The notes under the pieces: model-generated
Database searches by the model: none
Told to the model about the DNA's origin: nothing
The model's input: the letters and a program-made list of their open reading frames with translations, nothing else
Origin: Candidatus Nanoarchaeia archaeon
GTDB taxonomy: Archaea; Nanoarchaeota; Nanoarchaeia; SCGC-AAA011-G17; JAFCDX01
Length of the DNA: 6,626 nt
Reading direction: 5' to 3'
Assembly (NCBI GenBank): GCA_028717785.1
Contig: JAQUND010000088.1
Location: 1-6,626, forward strand
Translations under genes and position numbers: made by a program
Shown: positions 5,420-6,626 of the stretch, in pieces
Layout of the letters: every line of letters begins with the position of its first letter
Numbering within the stretch: position 1 is the stretch's first letter

Positions 5420-6626
5420 GAATAGCATACGAGAATATAATAGATGATTTAGATGGAAGTAGTTTAACAGCAGTTAGTGAAGTTCCTAATTATGAAATAA
5501 CTAATATACAAGATGATAGATTATCTACTAAATGGATAATGGACAGTTCAGCTACAGCTCAAAGTGCAATAATAGAATTAAATACTATGAGTGAATACCC
5601 CGATGATCCGGCGGGGACGACGTATTTACAAGATGACTGGCTTACTACTGCTGGTTGGACTTCTGATGCTGGCGTCTGTTCTGTAGATGTTAATGATGGG
5701 CAACTGGAAGTTACTTATATAAGTGGTTCTTCTGGAACATATTTTTATCATAATAATTTTGGTAGTCCAAATAACGGGAAAAACTGTAGATATAAAGTAG
5801 TTTCAGTCAATCCTATACAAAATATAAAGTATGCGCCATCAAGCGGGGTATATGCATCAGTACCATATACTCTTATTGATGATTATACGGCAATTGTTGA
5901 TTTTGTCATCAATGCATCTTGGGTAATTTTAATACTGGCAGTAAATAATGGTATTGCAGATACTGGAAATGTTTTACTAATTGACTATATCTACATCGGC
6001 ACCGGTGCATACCTCCCCGGCGCTCTCCGCGACATAACCGGAAACGGCTACGACCTCAATGTATACAGCGCGGTTCCAGTCGGTGAGGAGCTATATTTTA
6101 ACGGCGTAAATGCTTACCTACGGACCAGGGGCCAGGTTGAAATGCCGGACCTGTTTAGTATATCTGGTAAGTGGATAATACCAAGCTCTACAGTACGACA
6201 GACTTTATTATATGCGGGCACGAAAGGAAATTATATAGCCATAGGAAGATTAGAAAATACACGATACCTAAGAATTAATTGGAATACGATTAGCGGAGTT
6301 ACCGGGGATAGTGTATTAGATTTTTTCCCTATATCTGATACAGAAGCAGTATATTTAGAAATCGGATTTGATTTCCCTAATGAAATAATATATTGTAACA
6401 AAAATGGTTTGAAAATTAAAGAGATAGATATATCTGGAGTTATTAAACCAGAATTGTCATATTGGTATTTTAGTGTTTTTGGTTCTACATATTGGATGTC
6501 CGGTACCCTCTCCCTCCTCTGCCTTTGGAACGTGATCCACTCCCCCCAGGAAGTCCTGTCACATTACCAGAACCCTTATGGGGCGATGCCCAAGACGATT
6601 ATAGCCGAGCAAATCAGAGCGTTACG
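5416..6626 (+). CDS. Tail-tip or adhesin-like protein with discoidin-like and LamG-like regions (5' part)
   Basis: The ATG overlaps the tape measure stop (ATGA, 5416-5419), with TGGGG at 5404-5408 as ribosome binding site. The frame stays open to the window edge, giving at least 403 residues with no stop. Residues 1-60 include SEVPNYEITNIQDDRLSTKW, resembling phage tail proteins that begin with a discoidin-like module. Residues about 72-193 look like a beta-sandwich module (DDWLTTAGWTS...LLIDYIYIGTGAYL). From about 200 a LamG / concanavalin-like domain follows: DITGNGYDL, then LYFNGVNAYLRT, and near 362-385 GTLSLLCLWNVIHSPQEVLSHYQNP, the usual closing strand and helix. Such domains often bind glycans, so a receptor-binding or virion-decoration role is plausible but inferred. 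The GC content is patchy, unlike all upstream genes. Confidence 0.78.
   Translation, partial: MRIAYENIIDDLDGSSLTAVSEVPNYEITNIQDDRLSTKWIMDSSATAQSAIIELNTMSEYPDDPAGTTYLQDDWLTTAGWTSDAGVCSVDVNDGQLEVTYISGSSGTYFYHNNFGSPNNGKNCRYKVVSVNPIQNIKYAPSSGVYASVPYTLIDDYTAIVDFVINASWVILILAVNNGIADTGNVLLIDYIYIGTGAYLPGALRDITGNGYDLNVYSAVPVGEELYFNGVNAYLRTRGQVEMPDLFSISGKWIIPSSTVRQTLLYAGTKGNYIAIGRLENTRYLRINWNTISGVTGDSVLDFFPISDTEAVYLEIGFDFPNEIIYCNKNGLKIKEIDISGVIKPELSYWYFSVFGSTYWMSGTLSLLCLWNVIHSPQEVLSHYQNPYGAMPKTIIAEQIRAL
5597..5626 (+). other. Short GC-rich island at a domain joint
   Basis: About 30 bases are mostly G and C (encoding YPDDPAGTT), flanked by AT-rich DNA on both sides. The island separates the discoidin-like start from the next module. 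It includes the inverted repeat CCCCG (5598-5602) / CGGGG (5612-5616) with a 9-nt loop. It may be a linker inherited with a different composition. Confidence 0.55.
5995..6150 (+). other. GC-rich island at the start of the LamG-like domain
   Basis: A hand count gives roughly 57% GC, against about 32% in the 60 bases before it. Codons switch to CTC, GGC, GAC, AAC and CGC, which are rare upstream. It encodes the join from the middle module into the LamG-like domain (IGTGAYLPGALRDITGNGYDL to QVEMPDL). The reading frame is continuous across both borders. Confidence 0.7.
6497..6626 (+). other. GC-rich island at the end of the LamG-like domain
   Basis: The hand-counted GC is about 57%, after some 250 bases at about 28%. 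The change is abrupt near the codons for YWMSGTL. It encodes the last strand and helix of the LamG-like domain and continues to the window edge, so its right border is not seen. Confidence 0.7.

Noticed and set aside
5995..6626. A diversity-generating retroelement variable region in the adhesin gene.
   Set aside because: No template repeat, reverse transcriptase or adenine-biased codon pattern is visible in the window. The GC islands are better explained by recombination. The missing downstream sequence means it cannot be fully excluded.

Overview
This window is a stretch of the late structural region of a tailed, siphovirus-like bacteriophage or prophage. All genes lie on the + strand, are packed almost end to end, and read as one operon in the usual head-to-tail order. 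The DNA is very AT-rich: hand counts range from under 20% GC in coiled-coil parts of the tape measure gene to roughly 35% elsewhere. Leu is mostly TTA, Ile mostly ATA or ATT, and Arg mostly AGA. Starts are preceded by AGGAG/GGGGA-type Shine-Dalgarno sites, and both TAA and TGA act as stops. This suggests a low-GC bacterial host using the standard bacterial code and SD initiation. The host cannot be named from the sequence.

Layout. Positions 2-334 hold the end of a head-tail connector gene. Next come a head-tail joining protein (334-696), an HK97 gp10-like neck protein (697-1182), a tail terminator (1183-1581) and the major tail tube protein (1594-2172). The tail assembly chaperone gene (2190-2615) has a T-like extension in the -1 frame ending at 2878. 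The tape measure protein follows (2882-5419). The last gene starts at 5416 and stays open past the end of the window. It encodes a tail-tip or adhesin-like protein with a discoidin-like start and a LamG/concanavalin-like C-terminal region.

How they work together. The first four products close the filled head and join it to the tail. The tube protein polymerises around the tape measure protein, which sets tail length and is kept soluble by the chaperones G and G-T. The last protein probably sits at the tail tip and touches the host surface.

Two parts deserve most attention. First, the chaperone gene carries a near-textbook programmed -1 frameshift signal: A AAA AAC at 2606-2612, a stop directly after it, then a perfect 9-bp GC-rich stem starting 6 nt downstream. 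It also has a second, unexplained perfect 10-bp hairpin near its start codon. Second, the last gene is a composition mosaic, with islands above 50% GC alternating with AT-rich DNA, and the islands coincide with the edges of predicted domains. I found no CRISPR array, tRNA, insertion sequence, promoter or terminator, and no clear sign of a wholly new system. The window is a conventional tail module with an unusual adhesin gene.
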